In this document: positions 41,681-50,872 of the stretch, one piece after another
How the letters are laid out: each line of letters begins with the position of its first letter
Position numbering within the stretch: the stretch's first letter is position 1
Source of the DNA: Crenobacter cavernae
Lineage (GTDB): Bacteria; Pseudomonadota; Gammaproteobacteria; Burkholderiales; Chromobacteriaceae
Assembly (NCBI RefSeq): GCF_003355495.1
Contig: NZ_CP031337.1
Location: 873,001-937,000, forward strand
DNA: 64,000 nt
Direction of reading: 5' to 3'
Position numbers and translations under genes: made by a program
Notes under the pieces: model-generated
What the model was told of the DNA's origin: nothing
The model's input: the letters and a program-made list of their open reading frames with translations, nothing else
Database searches by the model: none

Positions 41681-42766
41681 TTAACGCAGCTTGAGGGTGG
41701 CGAGGCCGGCCAGCACCAGCATCATGGTGATGATCCAGAAGCGGACGACGACCTGCGTCTCCTTCCAGCCCTTCAGTTCGTAGTGGTGGTGCAAGGGCGC
41801 CATCCGGAACACCCGCTTGCCGGTCAGCTTGAACGATGCGACCTGGATCATCACCGACAGCGCCTCCATCACGAACAGGCCGCCCATGATGAAGAGCACG
41901 ATCTCCTGGCGGACGATCACCGCGACGGTGCCGAGCGCGGCGCCGAGCGCCAAGGCGCCTACGTCGCCCATGAACACCTGCGCCGGGTAGGCGTTGAACC
42001 ACAAGAACCCGAGGCAGGCACCGGCCATCGCCGCGCAGAACACCACCACCTCGTGCGCGCCGGGGATGAACGGCAGGCCCAGGTATTTGGCGAACACCGC
42101 GTTACCGGCGACGTAGGCGAAGATCGCCAGCGCGCTGGCGACCAGCACCGTCGGCAGCGCGGCCAGGCCGTCGAGGCCGTCGGTCAGGTTGACTGCGTTC
42201 GACGTGCCGACGATGACGAAGTAGGTCAGCACGCAGAAGCCGATCGCGCCCATCGGATACACGACGTTCTTGAAGAACGGCACGATGAACTCGGTCGACG
42301 CCGGCAGTTGGGCGGTGGTGACGAGGTAGACGCCGGCCGCGATCGCGATGGTCGACTGGCACACCATCTTGAAGCGCGCCGACACGCCCTTCGGATCCTT
42401 GTAGACGACCTTCTTCCAGTCGTCGTAGAAGCCGAGCGCTCCGGTGCCGAACATCACCGCGAGCAACAGCCACACGTAGACGTTGGCGAGGTTCGCCCAC
42501 AGCAGCGTCGTGATGCCGATCGCGAGCAGGATCAGCGAGCCGCCCATCGTCGGTGTGCCGGCCTTCACGAGGTGGGTCTGTGGGCCGTCGCTGCGCACCG
42601 CCTGCCCGACCTTGAGCAAGGTCAGTTTCCGGATCACCCACGGCCCCATCACCAGCGAGATGCCGAGCGCCGTCAGGCTCGCGAGCACCGCCCGCAGGGT
42701 GACGTAATTGAAAACGCTGAACGCGCGGATGTATTCACTCAGCCATTCGGCCAACCAGACCAGCAC
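41681..42766 (-). CDS. mraY: Phospho-MurNAc-pentapeptide transferase MraY
   Basis: Makes lipid I by transferring phospho-MurNAc-pentapeptide to undecaprenyl phosphate. A 361-residue membrane protein with about ten helices. Catalytic aspartate motifs are visible: GFYDDWKKVVYKDPKGV and NLTDGLDGLAALP; also the late MAPLHHHYELKGW. Its ATG abuts the murF stop. Confidence 0.97.
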   Translation of the reverse strand: MLVWLAEWLSEYIRAFSVFNYVTLRAVLASLTALGISLVMGPWVIRKLTLLKVGQAVRSDGPQTHLVKAGTPTMGGSLILLAIGITTLLWANLANVYVWLLLAVMFGTGALGFYDDWKKVVYKDPKGVSARFKMVCQSTIAIAAGVYLVTTAQLPASTEFIVPFFKNVVYPMGAIGFCVLTYFVIVGTSNAVNLTDGLDGLAALPTVLVASALAIFAYVAGNAVFAKYLGLPFIPGAHEVVVFCAAMAGACLGFLWFNAYPAQVFMGDVGALALGAALGTVAVIVRQEIVLFIMGGLFVMEALSVMIQVASFKLTGKRVFRMAPLHHHYELKGWKETQVVVRFWIITMMLVLAGLATLKLR

Positions 42767-44134
42767 TTACTTCTCCCCGGGGTGTGTGTTGTCCGCCAGC
42801 AGGTGCTCGACCACCGTTTCCATCTTCATGAAACGCGAGCCCTTGACCAGCACCGTCGCGCCGGCTGGCAGATGGATATCCAGATGCGCGAGCAGGGCTG
42901 CGCGATCGTCGAAAGGTGTTGCGCCGGCGCCGAAGGCGTCGGCCGCGTGGCGGCTCAGCGGGCCGAGCGTCACGAGCGCGTCGATGCCCTTCTGTTTCGC
43001 GTAGGCGCCGACCTCGGCGTGCAAGGCCGGCGCGGTCTCGCCCAATTCGCCGATGTCGCCCATCACGAACACGCGCGGCGCGGGTGCGGCGGAGAGCACG
43101 TCGAGCCCCGCCTCCATCGAGTCCGGGTTCGCGTTGTAGCTGTCGTCGATGATCGCGATGCCGCCTCGGCCAACCTTGCGCTGCAGCCGGCCCTTCACGC
43201 CGGCGAAAGCAGCGAGGCCGGCGGCGATCGCCTGCAGCGGCACGTCGAGCGAGAGCGCGATCGCTGCGGCGGCGAGCGCGTTCTTCACGTTGTGCAGACC
43301 CGGCGACGCCAGCTCGGCCAACGTCTCGCCTTTGGGCGAAACCAGCGTAAAGCGGCTGCCCTCAGGCTCGAGTACCACGTCGCGAGCCTTGACGTCGCCG
43401 TGGTCGAGGCCGAACGACAGCGTTTCATGGCCGCCGGCGGCGGCGCGGAACAGCTCGGCGTGTGCGTCTTCGGCCGGCACGACGGCGATACCGCCGTCGG
43501 CGAGGCCTTCGTAAATCTCAGCCTTGGCGCGCGCGATGCCCTCGACGCCGTCGAAACCGCCGAGGTGCGCGCGCAAGGCGTTGTTGACCAGCGCGACCTC
43601 GGGCCGCGTCAGCCCCGTCAGATAGGAGATCTCGCCCGGATGGTTCATGCCCATCTCGATCACCGCGTAGCGGTGTTGATCGGTGAGCTTCAACAGCGTC
43701 AGCGGCAGGCCGATGTCGTTGTTGAGGTTCCCGGCGGTCGCGAGCACCGCGTCGGCACCCGCGTGTGCGGCGAGGATGGACGCCAGCATTTCCTTGACCG
43801 TGGTCTTGCCGTTCGAGCCGGTGATGCCGACGACGCGCCCTTCGAAACGGTTGCGCCAGCCGGCGGCGAGTCGGCCGAGGCCCAAACGCGTGTCGTCTGC
43901 GACGATCAGGTTCGCGCCGGCCAGCTCGAATCCTCGGCCGACCATGGCGGCTGCGGCGCCGTCGGCCAAGGCCTGCGCGACGAAGTCGTGCGCGTCGAAA
44001 CGCTCGCCCTTCAAGGCGACGAACAGGTCGCCCTTCTGGATCGCGCGGCTGTCGGTGGTGACGCGCGCGAACGCGGCTTCCAGGCCGACCGCTTCGCCGC
44101 CTGCGAGTGCCGCCGCTTCAAACGTCGTCAGCAT
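42767..44134 (-). CDS. murF: UDP-MurNAc-tripeptide--D-Ala-D-Ala ligase
   Basis: Adds the D-Ala-D-Ala dipeptide to the precursor. A 455-residue Mur ligase with FVALKGERFDAHDF, ATP loop GITGSNGKTTVKEML, and IDDSYNANPDSM near the C-terminal domain. It overlaps murE by 17 bp. Two repeat copies: 43165 in the unusual Val-Gly-Arg frame and 43313 as Leu-Ala-Glu. Confidence 0.97.
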   Translation of the reverse strand: MLTTFEAAALAGGEAVGLEAAFARVTTDSRAIQKGDLFVALKGERFDAHDFVAQALADGAAAAMVGRGFELAGANLIVADDTRLGLGRLAAGWRNRFEGRVVGITGSNGKTTVKEMLASILAAHAGADAVLATAGNLNNDIGLPLTLLKLTDQHRYAVIEMGMNHPGEISYLTGLTRPEVALVNNALRAHLGGFDGVEGIARAKAEIYEGLADGGIAVVPAEDAHAELFRAAAGGHETLSFGLDHGDVKARDVVLEPEGSRFTLVSPKGETLAELASPGLHNVKNALAAAAIALSLDVPLQAIAAGLAAFAGVKGRLQRKVGRGGIAIIDDSYNANPDSMEAGLDVLSAAPAPRVFVMGDIGELGETAPALHAEVGAYAKQKGIDALVTLGPLSRHAADAFGAGATPFDDRAALLAHLDIHLPAGATVLVKGSRFMKMETVVEHLLADNTHPGEK

Positions 44135-45608
44135 GCTGCTCTCCCCACGCGGTGAGCGCCGCTTCGGCGACGCGGAAGTCGGAGAACGGGTGCTTGACCT
44201 TGTTGATCTCCTGGTAGTCCTCGTGACCCTTGCCGGCTACCAGCACGATGTCGCCCGGGCGCGCCGACTGCACCGCCCACGCGATCGCGGCGGCGCGGTC
44301 CTGGTCGACGTGGCCGGCTTTTTCCATGCCGGACAAGATGTCCTCGATGATCGCCTGCGGATCTTCGGTGCGCGGGTTGTCGCTGGTGACGACGGCGACG
44401 TCGGCGTATTTCTCGGCGATGCCGCCCATCATCGATCGCTTGCCCTTGTCGCGGTCGCCGCCGCAGCCGAACACGCAGAAGAGCTTGCTGCCGGCCGTGC
44501 GGATCTCGGCCAAGGTGGACAGCGCTTTTTCGAGCGCGTCGGGCGTGTGCGCGTAATCGATCACGACCAGCGGTTCACGGCTGCCGCCGATGCGCTGCAT
44601 GCGCCCGCGCGCCGGCTGGATGCGCGACAGCACCTGGGCCGCGTCTTTCAGAGACACGCCGTTCACGCACAGAGTCGCGAGGCAGGCCAAGAGATTGGCG
44701 GCGTTGAAGCGGCCGAGCAGTTCGGTCTTGATCGCGACCTCGCCCCACGGCGTCGCAACGTCGAGCGCGAGGCCGTCCAGGCTGGCGGCAAGCTTAAGCG
44801 GACGCACGTCGCCCTGTTCAAGGCCGTAGCTGACGACCTGCGTCGCGTTCTGGTCGATGTCGGCGATCAGCTGGCGGCCGAAGGCGTCGTCGGCGTTGAC
44901 CACCGCGTGCTTCAGGCCTTCCCAGTGGAACAGCTTGGCCTTGGCCGCGCCGTAGTCTTCCATGCTGCCGTGGTAGTCGAGGTGGTCGCGCGTCAGGTTG
45001 GTGAACACCGCGGTCGCGAAGCTCACGCCGTTGACGCGGCTCTGGTCGAGCCCGTGGCTCGACACTTCCATCGTGACGACCTTCGCGCCCTGGCGCTGGT
45101 ACTCGGCCAACCTTTGCTGCACGGTGACCGGGTCGGGCGTCGTGTGGCTGGTCTCGGTCAGCTCGCCGTAAAAGCCGTTGCCGACGGTGCCGATCAGCGC
45201 CGCCTTGCGGCCCAAGAGCGAGAACGCCTGCGCGAGCCAGTGCGAGATCGACGTCTTGCCGTTGGTGCCGGTGATGCCGAGCACCACCATCTTCAGGCTG
45301 GGGTGGCCGAGCACGTGGGCGGCGACGATGCCGGCGCGTTCGCGCAGCTCGGGCACCGGCAGGTTGGGCACCGCCCAGTCGGGGTTCCACGCGAAGCCGT
45401 CGGCGTCGTCCCACAGCACGGCCGCCGCGCCGCGCGCGAGCGCGGCGGCGATGAAATCGCGGCCGTCGGTGTATTCGCCGCGGCACGCCAGAAACAGGTC
45501 GCCCGGCAGCACGCGTCGGCTGTCGGACTCGATGCGGCGCAGGGGGACGCCAAGGGAGGTCAATTGCGCCGGGTCCCAGTCGGACAGCGGCGTTACGCGG
45601 CTTTTCAT
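44118..45608 (-). CDS. murE: UDP-MurNAc-dipeptide--diaminopimelate ligase
   Basis: Adds the third residue of the stem peptide. A 496-residue protein with ATP loop GITGTNGKTSISHWLAQ. The motif SDNPRTEDP (DNPR) indicates specificity for meso-diaminopimelate, as in most Gram-negative bacteria. The start MKSRVTPLSDW overlaps the ftsI stop by 4 bp; the longer frame through ftsI is shadow. Repeat copies at 44505 and 45102. Confidence 0.96.
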   Translation of the reverse strand: MKSRVTPLSDWDPAQLTSLGVPLRRIESDSRRVLPGDLFLACRGEYTDGRDFIAAALARGAAAVLWDDADGFAWNPDWAVPNLPVPELRERAGIVAAHVLGHPSLKMVVLGITGTNGKTSISHWLAQAFSLLGRKAALIGTVGNGFYGELTETSHTTPDPVTVQQRLAEYQRQGAKVVTMEVSSHGLDQSRVNGVSFATAVFTNLTRDHLDYHGSMEDYGAAKAKLFHWEGLKHAVVNADDAFGRQLIADIDQNATQVVSYGLEQGDVRPLKLAASLDGLALDVATPWGEVAIKTELLGRFNAANLLACLATLCVNGVSLKDAAQVLSRIQPARGRMQRIGGSREPLVVIDYAHTPDALEKALSTLAEIRTAGSKLFCVFGCGGDRDKGKRSMMGGIAEKYADVAVVTSDNPRTEDPQAIIEDILSGMEKAGHVDQDRAAAIAWAVQSARPGDIVLVAGKGHEDYQEINKVKHPFSDFRVAEAALTAWGEQHADDV

Positions 45609-47362
45609 GCGTCTTCTCGAATTTCCGGTATCTGGTCGACCGGAATCAGGGTGTTGTTGGAGGGCGCATCGGGCTTCACGCCCATGATGCGCAGGCTGCC
45701 GGCGGTGATCGCCGAGAACGCCGGGCCGGCGACGGTGCCGCCGTAGTAACTGCCGCCAGTCGGCTCGTCGATCATCACCGCGACGATCAGCCGCGGCGCG
45801 GTCGCCGGTGCGAAGCCGACGAAGAGGCCGATATGCTTGTCGGCCGCGTAGCCGCCGTTCACCAGCTTGCGCGCGGTGCCCGACTTGCCGCCAACGTGGT
45901 AACCGAGCACCTGCGCGCGGATGCCGGTGCCGCCTTCCTGCGTCACGGCCATCATCATGTCGCGCATCTTCTTCGCGGTCCCGGCGCTGATGACGGGCTT
46001 GGACGGCATCGGCGCGGCCAGCCGCGCGAACGACACCGGCAACAGTTCGCCGTTGTTGGTGAAGATCGTGTAGGCGTGCGCGAGCTGGATCAGGCTGACC
46101 GACACGCCGTAGCCGAACGACATCGTCGCCTGCTCGATCGGGCGCCAGCCCTTCCAGTTGCGCAGCCGGCCGCTCGCCTCGCCCGGGAAGCCCGAACGGG
46201 TCGAACGGCCGAAGCCGACCTGGTCGTAAAACGTCCACATCTGTTCCGGCGCGAACATCAGCGCCATCTTCGACGAGCCGACGTTGCTCGACTTCTGGAT
46301 CACCTCGGTCACGGTCATCGCGGGCTTCGGGTGCGAGTCGCGCACCGTCGCCGGACCGATCATATACGGCTGGGTATCCATCCAGGTGTCGGGCGTCACC
46401 TTGCCGTTCTCGATCGCCATCGATACCGGGAACGGTTTCATCGTCGAGCCCGGCTCGAACAAGTCGACCACTGCGCGGTTGCGGCGCATCTCGGGCTCGA
46501 GGATGCGCCGATTGTTCGGGTTGTACGATGGATAATTCGCCAGCGCGAGCACTTCGCCGGTCTTGCCGTCGAGCACGACGACGCCGCCGGCCTTCGCCTT
46601 GTTCACTTCGACCGCATTTTTCAGTTCGCGGTAGGCGAGGTACTGGATACGCTGGTCGATGGACAGCACCAGCGTCTGGCCGTCCCGCGGCCGTTCGATC
46701 GCCGCCAGATCCTCGATGATGTGGCCGCGACGGTCTTTCAACACGACGCGGCTGCCGTTCTTGCCTGCGAGCATCTTCTCTCGCGCCAGCTCCAGCCCTT
46801 CTTGACCCTTGCCGTCGACACCGGTGAAGCCGACCACGTGCGCCATCACCTCGCCGGCCGGGTAGTAGCGGCGGTATTCCTGCTGACGGGCGACGCCCGG
46901 GACGCCGAGCGCCATGACCGCGTTGGCGACCTCGGGGCTGATCTGGCGCTTCAAAAACACGAACTCGCGTTTCTTGTCCGCGAGTTTGCCGGCGATGTCG
47001 CTGGCGGGCATTTCGAGCAGGCCGGCCAGTTTCCTCAGCTTGTCGGGCGGCACCGGCACCATGTCGTCGGGGCTCGCCCAGATCGACTGCACCGGCGTGC
47101 TGATCGCCAGCGGTTCGCCGTTGCGGTCGGTGATCACGCCGCGGTTGGCTTCCAGCACGAGACTACGGCGGAAACGCGCGTCGCCCTGGTTCTGCAGGAA
47201 GTCCTGCTGCACGACCTGCAGGTACAGCGCGCGGCCGACCAGCGTCAGGAACAACAGGCCCAGCCCCAACAGCACGACGCGCACCCGCCCGGGCCCCATG
47301 ATGAGGCCCGGATGGCGCACGGCGCTGGCCTGACGTCGGCCGCGGGGCTGGGCGGTGCGCAT
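45605..47362 (-). CDS. ftsI: Septal transpeptidase FtsI (PBP3)
   Basis: Class B penicillin-binding protein cross-linking septal peptidoglycan with FtsW. A 585-residue protein with a short tail, one membrane anchor (VVLLGLGLLFLTLVGRALYL), a pedestal domain, and the transpeptidase motifs: SxxK with Ser306 and Lys309 (GSTMKP), SxN at 358-360 (SSN), and KSG at 493-495 (GGKSGTARK). It overlaps ftsL by one base and murE by four. Confidence 0.97.
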   Translation of the reverse strand: MRTAQPRGRRQASAVRHPGLIMGPGRVRVVLLGLGLLFLTLVGRALYLQVVQQDFLQNQGDARFRRSLVLEANRGVITDRNGEPLAISTPVQSIWASPDDMVPVPPDKLRKLAGLLEMPASDIAGKLADKKREFVFLKRQISPEVANAVMALGVPGVARQQEYRRYYPAGEVMAHVVGFTGVDGKGQEGLELAREKMLAGKNGSRVVLKDRRGHIIEDLAAIERPRDGQTLVLSIDQRIQYLAYRELKNAVEVNKAKAGGVVVLDGKTGEVLALANYPSYNPNNRRILEPEMRRNRAVVDLFEPGSTMKPFPVSMAIENGKVTPDTWMDTQPYMIGPATVRDSHPKPAMTVTEVIQKSSNVGSSKMALMFAPEQMWTFYDQVGFGRSTRSGFPGEASGRLRNWKGWRPIEQATMSFGYGVSVSLIQLAHAYTIFTNNGELLPVSFARLAAPMPSKPVISAGTAKKMRDMMMAVTQEGGTGIRAQVLGYHVGGKSGTARKLVNGGYAADKHIGLFVGFAPATAPRLIVAVMIDEPTGGSYYGGTVAGPAFSAITAGSLRIMGVKPDAPSNNTLIPVDQIPEIREDA

Positions 47363-47634
47363 CAGGCGCCGCCTTTCACTGACACGATCTGGACTTCACG
47401 CTGGTCGGGCGTGTGCATGCCGAGGCGGCTGCCGACCGCCTTTTCTATGCGCGCGTGCGCCCCCCAGGTGCTCTGTTCGAGCAAGAGCCGCCCATAGTCG
47501 ACCTCGAGCGTCTGCGCGAGCTTCTGCTCCTTCTCGAGTTCGCTGTAACGCTTGCGTGCGTCGTACTGGGCGGTGACGACCGACCACGACGAGAACACCA
47601 CGAGGGTGAGCAGCAAGACGTTGAGGCGGTTCAT
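47362..47634 (-). CDS. ftsL: Cell division protein FtsL
   Basis: Small bitopic divisome protein, 90 residues: membrane helix (MNRLNVLLLTLVVFSSWSVVT) then a periplasmic coiled coil (YDARKRYSELEKEQKLAQTLEVDYGRLLLEQ). Identity comes from size, topology and position between rsmH and ftsI; FtsL sequence itself is poorly conserved. Overlaps rsmH by 4 bp. Confidence 0.92.
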   Translation of the reverse strand: MNRLNVLLLTLVVFSSWSVVTAQYDARKRYSELEKEQKLAQTLEVDYGRLLLEQSTWGAHARIEKAVGSRLGMHTPDQREVQIVSVKGGA

Positions 47635-48590
47635 TCGTCCCCCTCACGCCACGGCGCGCCGGTGCGTTCGGCGATGCGCAGGATGGCGCTGCGCGAGCGC
47701 GGGTTGGCGCGCACTTCGTCGGCGCTCGCGCGCACCGCCTTGCCGACCAGCTTGATCGGCGGCTCGGGGATGTCGGCGGCGCGCACCGCGACCCACGAAG
47801 GCAGTTCGTCGGCGGTCGCCGCGTCCTTCATATAGTGCTTGACGATGCGGTCCTCGAGCGAATGAAACGCGATCACCGACAGGCGGCCGCCGGCCTTCAG
47901 CCGGCGCGCCGCCTGCGGCAGCACCGCCTTCAGCTCGTCGAGCTCGCGGTTGATATAAATGCGGATCGCCTGGAAGGTACGCGTCGCGGGGTCTTGACCC
48001 GGTTCGCGAGTACGGACGTTTTTCGCGACGAGGCCGGCGAGCTCGCGCGTGGTCGTGATCGGGGATTCAGCCCTTGTCGCAACAATGGCTGCTGCAATCT
48101 GGCGAGCAAACCGCTCTTCACCATAGGTTTTGATCACCTCTCGGATATCGGCCTCGGACGCCTCGGCCAACCACTCGGCGGCGGTGACGCCGCGCGTGGT
48201 GTCCATGCGCATGTCCAGCGGCGCGTCGAATCGGAAACTGAACCCGCGCGCGCCGTCGTCGATCTGCGGCGACGACACGCCCAGATCCATCAGCACGCCG
48301 TCCACCGCGTCGACGCCGAGGCGGTCGAGTTCGCGCGTGAGCGTCTCGAAGGCCTCGTGCACGATGGTGAAGCGGGGGTCGGCGGCGGCGAGGCGGTCGG
48401 CCTCGGCCACCGCCAGCGGGTCCTTGTCGAAGGCGATCAGCCGGCCCGTAGGGCCCAACTGTGCCAGGATGGCGCGGCTATGGCCGCCGCGCCCGAAAGT
48501 GCAGTCCACGTAAACGCCGTCCGGGCGGATCGCCAGCGCGGCGACCGCCTCGTTCAAGAGGACGGTGACGTGTTGAAAGCCGGCGCTCAC
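47631..48590 (-). CDS. rsmH: 16S rRNA m4C1402 methyltransferase RsmH
   Basis: SAM-dependent N4-methylation of C1402 in 16S rRNA. A 319-residue protein with FQHVTVLLNEAVAAL, the SAM motif YVDCTFGRGGHSRAIL, DLGVSSPQIDDGARGFSF and VIAFHSLEDRIVKHYM. It overlaps mraZ by 4 bp and ftsL by 4 bp. Confidence 0.97.
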   Translation of the reverse strand: MSAGFQHVTVLLNEAVAALAIRPDGVYVDCTFGRGGHSRAILAQLGPTGRLIAFDKDPLAVAEADRLAAADPRFTIVHEAFETLTRELDRLGVDAVDGVLMDLGVSSPQIDDGARGFSFRFDAPLDMRMDTTRGVTAAEWLAEASEADIREVIKTYGEERFARQIAAAIVATRAESPITTTRELAGLVAKNVRTREPGQDPATRTFQAIRIYINRELDELKAVLPQAARRLKAGGRLSVIAFHSLEDRIVKHYMKDAATADELPSWVAVRAADIPEPPIKLVGKAVRASADEVRANPRSRSAILRIAERTGAPWREGDE

Positions 48591-49033
48591 AGCGAGAAAT
48601 CTCCAAGATGCGGCTCGAGGTCAGCCGGTTCGATGTTGAGCGCCTCGTCGGTCACGCGCTCCCAGTCGGCCGCGTTCCACAGCTCGAAGCGGTTGCCCAT
48701 CCCGACCAGCGCGACTTCCTTGTCGAGCTTGCTGCGCTCGCGCAAGCGGGCTGGCAGCAGCACGCGGCCGTTGCCGTCCATGTCGAGTGGCTCGGCGTGG
48801 CCGAGCATGACGCGCTGGTAGGCCTTGACCGAAGGGTTGCCGGTAGGCAGTTTCAGGAGGCGGGACTCCACCTCGCGCCAGTTCGGCTCGGGGTAGATCA
48901 GCAGGTGGTCGGGGGAGTCGAGGGTGACGGTCAGACGGCTGCCGAACGCGGACAGCAAGCTCTCGCGGTGCCTGGCCGGAATGGCCAAACGCCCCTTGCT
49001 GTCGAGAGAAACGATGCTGACGCCGCCGAACAT
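48587..49033 (-). CDS. mraZ: Transcriptional regulator MraZ
   Basis: A 148-residue DNA-binding regulator of the dcw cluster with two SpoVT/AbrB-like halves: SIVSLDSKGRLAIPARHRES and PLDMDGNGRVLLPARLRER. The start MFGGVSIVS is the usual MraZ start; an upstream GTG at 49096 lies within the MraZ repeats only about 12 nt from the predicted transcription start and was rejected. No clear Shine-Dalgarno precedes the ATG. First gene of the cluster. Confidence 0.95.
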   Translation of the reverse strand: MFGGVSIVSLDSKGRLAIPARHRESLLSAFGSRLTVTLDSPDHLLIYPEPNWREVESRLLKLPTGNPSVKAYQRVMLGHAEPLDMDGNGRVLLPARLRERSKLDKEVALVGMGNRFELWNAADWERVTDEALNIEPADLEPHLGDFSL

Positions 49034-49081
49034 GACTTGAGAATACTGACCGTTTGGTTCGTCCCAGACCGGGGCTTTGGC

Positions 49082-49116
49082 CCCACTTTTGCCCACTTTC
49101 CCCCACTTGCCGCCAC
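49082..49116 (-). promoter_or_regulatory. MraZ-binding repeats
   Basis: On the minus strand GTGGG occurs three times at exact 10-bp spacing (plus-strand CCCAC at 49082, 49092 and 49102), with a degenerate fourth (GTGGCG at 49111-49116). Spaced TGGG-type repeats are the known MraZ operator. They cover the predicted transcription start, which fits autorepression. Confidence 0.85.
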
Positions 49117-49143
49117 TATAGGGAAGAACCCGGACAGGGTCAA
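49115..49143 (-). promoter_or_regulatory. dcw cluster promoter (sigma-70 type)
   Basis: Minus strand: -35 TTGACC (49143-49138), 17-bp spacer, -10 TATAGT (49120-49115). Both boxes match five of six consensus bases and the spacing is ideal. Transcription would start near 49108, about 75 nt before the mraZ ATG. Confidence 0.85.
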
Positions 49144-49316
49144 TCGGCGATATGCCCTTATTCTTCTTTTACGACAAAGACTTACCGGGAAAATAACGAG
49201 CAATAAACGAGACAAATCAGAGCGTTAACCAAGGCATTAAAAGTACGTCGTCAAGAAACCGTCTTTACAACAGGGCCTTGCACCCTTGGGACACGGGATA
49301 TCGCGCGGGGACTCGC

Positions 49317-49354
49317 AAAAAAATCACGGGGCGGCACCCGCGGGCGCCGCCCCG
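49317..49354 (-). terminator. Terminator of the gatCAB operon
   Basis: Minus strand: a 9-bp GC stem CGGGGCGGC / GCCGCCCCG with a 10-nt loop is followed by TGATTTTTTT. It starts 18 bp after the gatB stop. The rest of the gap to the dcw promoter (49144-49316) is AT-richer and holds no gene I can see. Confidence 0.9.
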
Positions 49355-49371
49355 TTTTCATGCTTTCGACA

Positions 49372-50799
49372 TCAGGCGAGCTTGGCGCGCAGGATTTCCT
49401 GCACCTGGGCCGGGTTGGCCTTGCCCTTGGACGCCTTCATCACCTGGCCTGCGAGCGCGTTCAACGCCTTTTCCTTGCCGGCGCGGAATTCCTCGACCGC
49501 CTTCGGGTTGGCCGCGAGCGCCTCGTCGACCAGCTTCTCGATCGCACCGGCGTCGGACACCTGCTTCAGGCCGTCGCGCTCGATCACCGCATCGGCCTCC
49601 AGCTCGCCGTCCCACAGCGCGTCGAACACCTGCTTGGCCAACTTGCTCGACAGCGTACCGTCGGCGATGCGCGCGACGAGGCCGGCTAGGCGCTCGGCCG
49701 AGATCGGACTTTGCGCAATATCCAGGCCGTCGCGGTTCAGGCGCGCGGCCAGCTCGCCGCTCACCCAGTTGGCGGCGAGCTTGCCCTGGCCGGTCGCGCG
49801 GGCCACCGCCTCGAAGTAGGCGGCGATCGCGCGGCTGGCGGTCAACAGGTTGGCGTCGTAGGCCGACAGGCCGAATTCGGCGATGAAGCGCGCCTTCATC
49901 TGGCCCGGCAGCTCGGGCATTTCGCCGCGCACGCGCTCGATCTGCTCTTCCGACACCCTCAGCGGCAACAGGTCCGGGTCGGGGAAGTAGCGGTAGTCGT
50001 GCGCGTCTTCCTTGCTGCGCATCGCACGCGTCTCGCCCTTGTCCGGGTCGAACAGCACGGTCGCCTGCTGCACGCGGCCGCCGTCCTCGATGGTGTCGAT
50101 CTGCCACTGGATCTCGGCCTCGATCGCCTGCTGCAGGAAGCGGAAGGAGTTGAGGTTCTTGATCTCGCGGCGCGTGCCGAATTCGGCCTGGCCGAACGGA
50201 CGGACCGATACGTTGGCGTCGACGCGGAAGCTGCCTTCCTGCATGTTGCCGTCGCAGATGCCGAGCCAGGTCACCAGCGTGTGCAGCGCGCGCGCATAGG
50301 CGACCGCTTCTTCGGGGCTGCGCATGTCGGGCTCGGAGACGATCTCGAGCAGCGGCGTGCCGGCACGGTTCAGGTCGATGCCGGTGCGGCCGTGGAAGTC
50401 TTCGTGCAGCGACTTGCCGGCGTCCTCCTCGAGATGCGCGCGCGTCACGCGGATCCGCTTTTCCTCTTCGCCGACCTGGATCGCGAGCTCGCCCATGCCG
50501 ACGATCGGCAGTTCGAACTGGCTGATCTGATAGCCTTTGGGCAGGTCCGGATAAAAATAATTCTTGCGCGCGAAGATGCTCTTACGATTGATGACAGCGT
50601 CAAGAGCGAGGCCGAGGCGGATCGCCTTGTCGACCGCCGCCTTGTTCATCACCGGCAGCGCGCCGGGCAGCGCGATGTCGACCACCGCGGTCTGCGTGTT
50701 CGGCTCGGCGCCGAAGGCGGTGCTGGCGCCGGAGAAAATTTTCGATACGGTGGAAAGTTGCACGTGCACTTCCAGACCGATCACGACTTCCCATTTCAT
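49372..50799 (-). CDS. gatB: Asp/Glu-tRNA amidotransferase subunit B
   Basis: Subunit of GatCAB, which amidates Glu-tRNA(Gln) and Asp-tRNA(Asn). A 475-residue protein with WEVVIGLEVHVQLSTVSKIF, FARKNYFYPDLPKGYQISQ, and a C-terminal GatB/Yqey tRNA-binding domain (NPKAVEEFRAGKEKALNALAG). It is the last gene of the operon; a palindrome lies between it and gatA. Confidence 0.97.
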   Translation of the reverse strand: MKWEVVIGLEVHVQLSTVSKIFSGASTAFGAEPNTQTAVVDIALPGALPVMNKAAVDKAIRLGLALDAVINRKSIFARKNYFYPDLPKGYQISQFELPIVGMGELAIQVGEEEKRIRVTRAHLEEDAGKSLHEDFHGRTGIDLNRAGTPLLEIVSEPDMRSPEEAVAYARALHTLVTWLGICDGNMQEGSFRVDANVSVRPFGQAEFGTRREIKNLNSFRFLQQAIEAEIQWQIDTIEDGGRVQQATVLFDPDKGETRAMRSKEDAHDYRYFPDPDLLPLRVSEEQIERVRGEMPELPGQMKARFIAEFGLSAYDANLLTASRAIAAYFEAVARATGQGKLAANWVSGELAARLNRDGLDIAQSPISAERLAGLVARIADGTLSSKLAKQVFDALWDGELEADAVIERDGLKQVSDAGAIEKLVDEALAANPKAVEEFRAGKEKALNALAGQVMKASKGKANPAQVQEILRAKLA

Positions 50800-50822
50800 G
50801 GTTGGAAAATCCTTTTCATAGA

Positions 50823-50852
50823 GCGAGCGTGGCCGAGCTCGGCCACGCTCGC
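50823..50852. repeat. Perfect 30-bp palindrome between gatB and gatA
   Basis: GCGAGCGTGGCCGAG followed by its exact reverse complement. The core GTGGCCGAG is one base off the dispersed 9-mer in both arms. There is no T run, and it lies inside the gatCAB operon, so it may modulate gatB expression or mRNA stability. Confidence 0.7.
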
Positions 50853-50872
50853 GAGTTCTTACGCTGGCCGGA

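Noticed and set aside
38740..44155. Very long plus-strand open frames opposite murG, ftsW, murD, mraY and murF (984 and 1017 codons)
   Set aside because: They lie antisense to clearly conserved dcw genes and encode Arg/His/Asp-rich low-complexity sequence, the usual artefact of high-GC DNA with few stop codons.
48587..49096. GTG at 49096 as the mraZ start
   Set aside because: It lies within the MraZ-binding repeats, about 12 nt from the predicted transcription start, and MraZ proteins normally begin at the MFxG motif used here.
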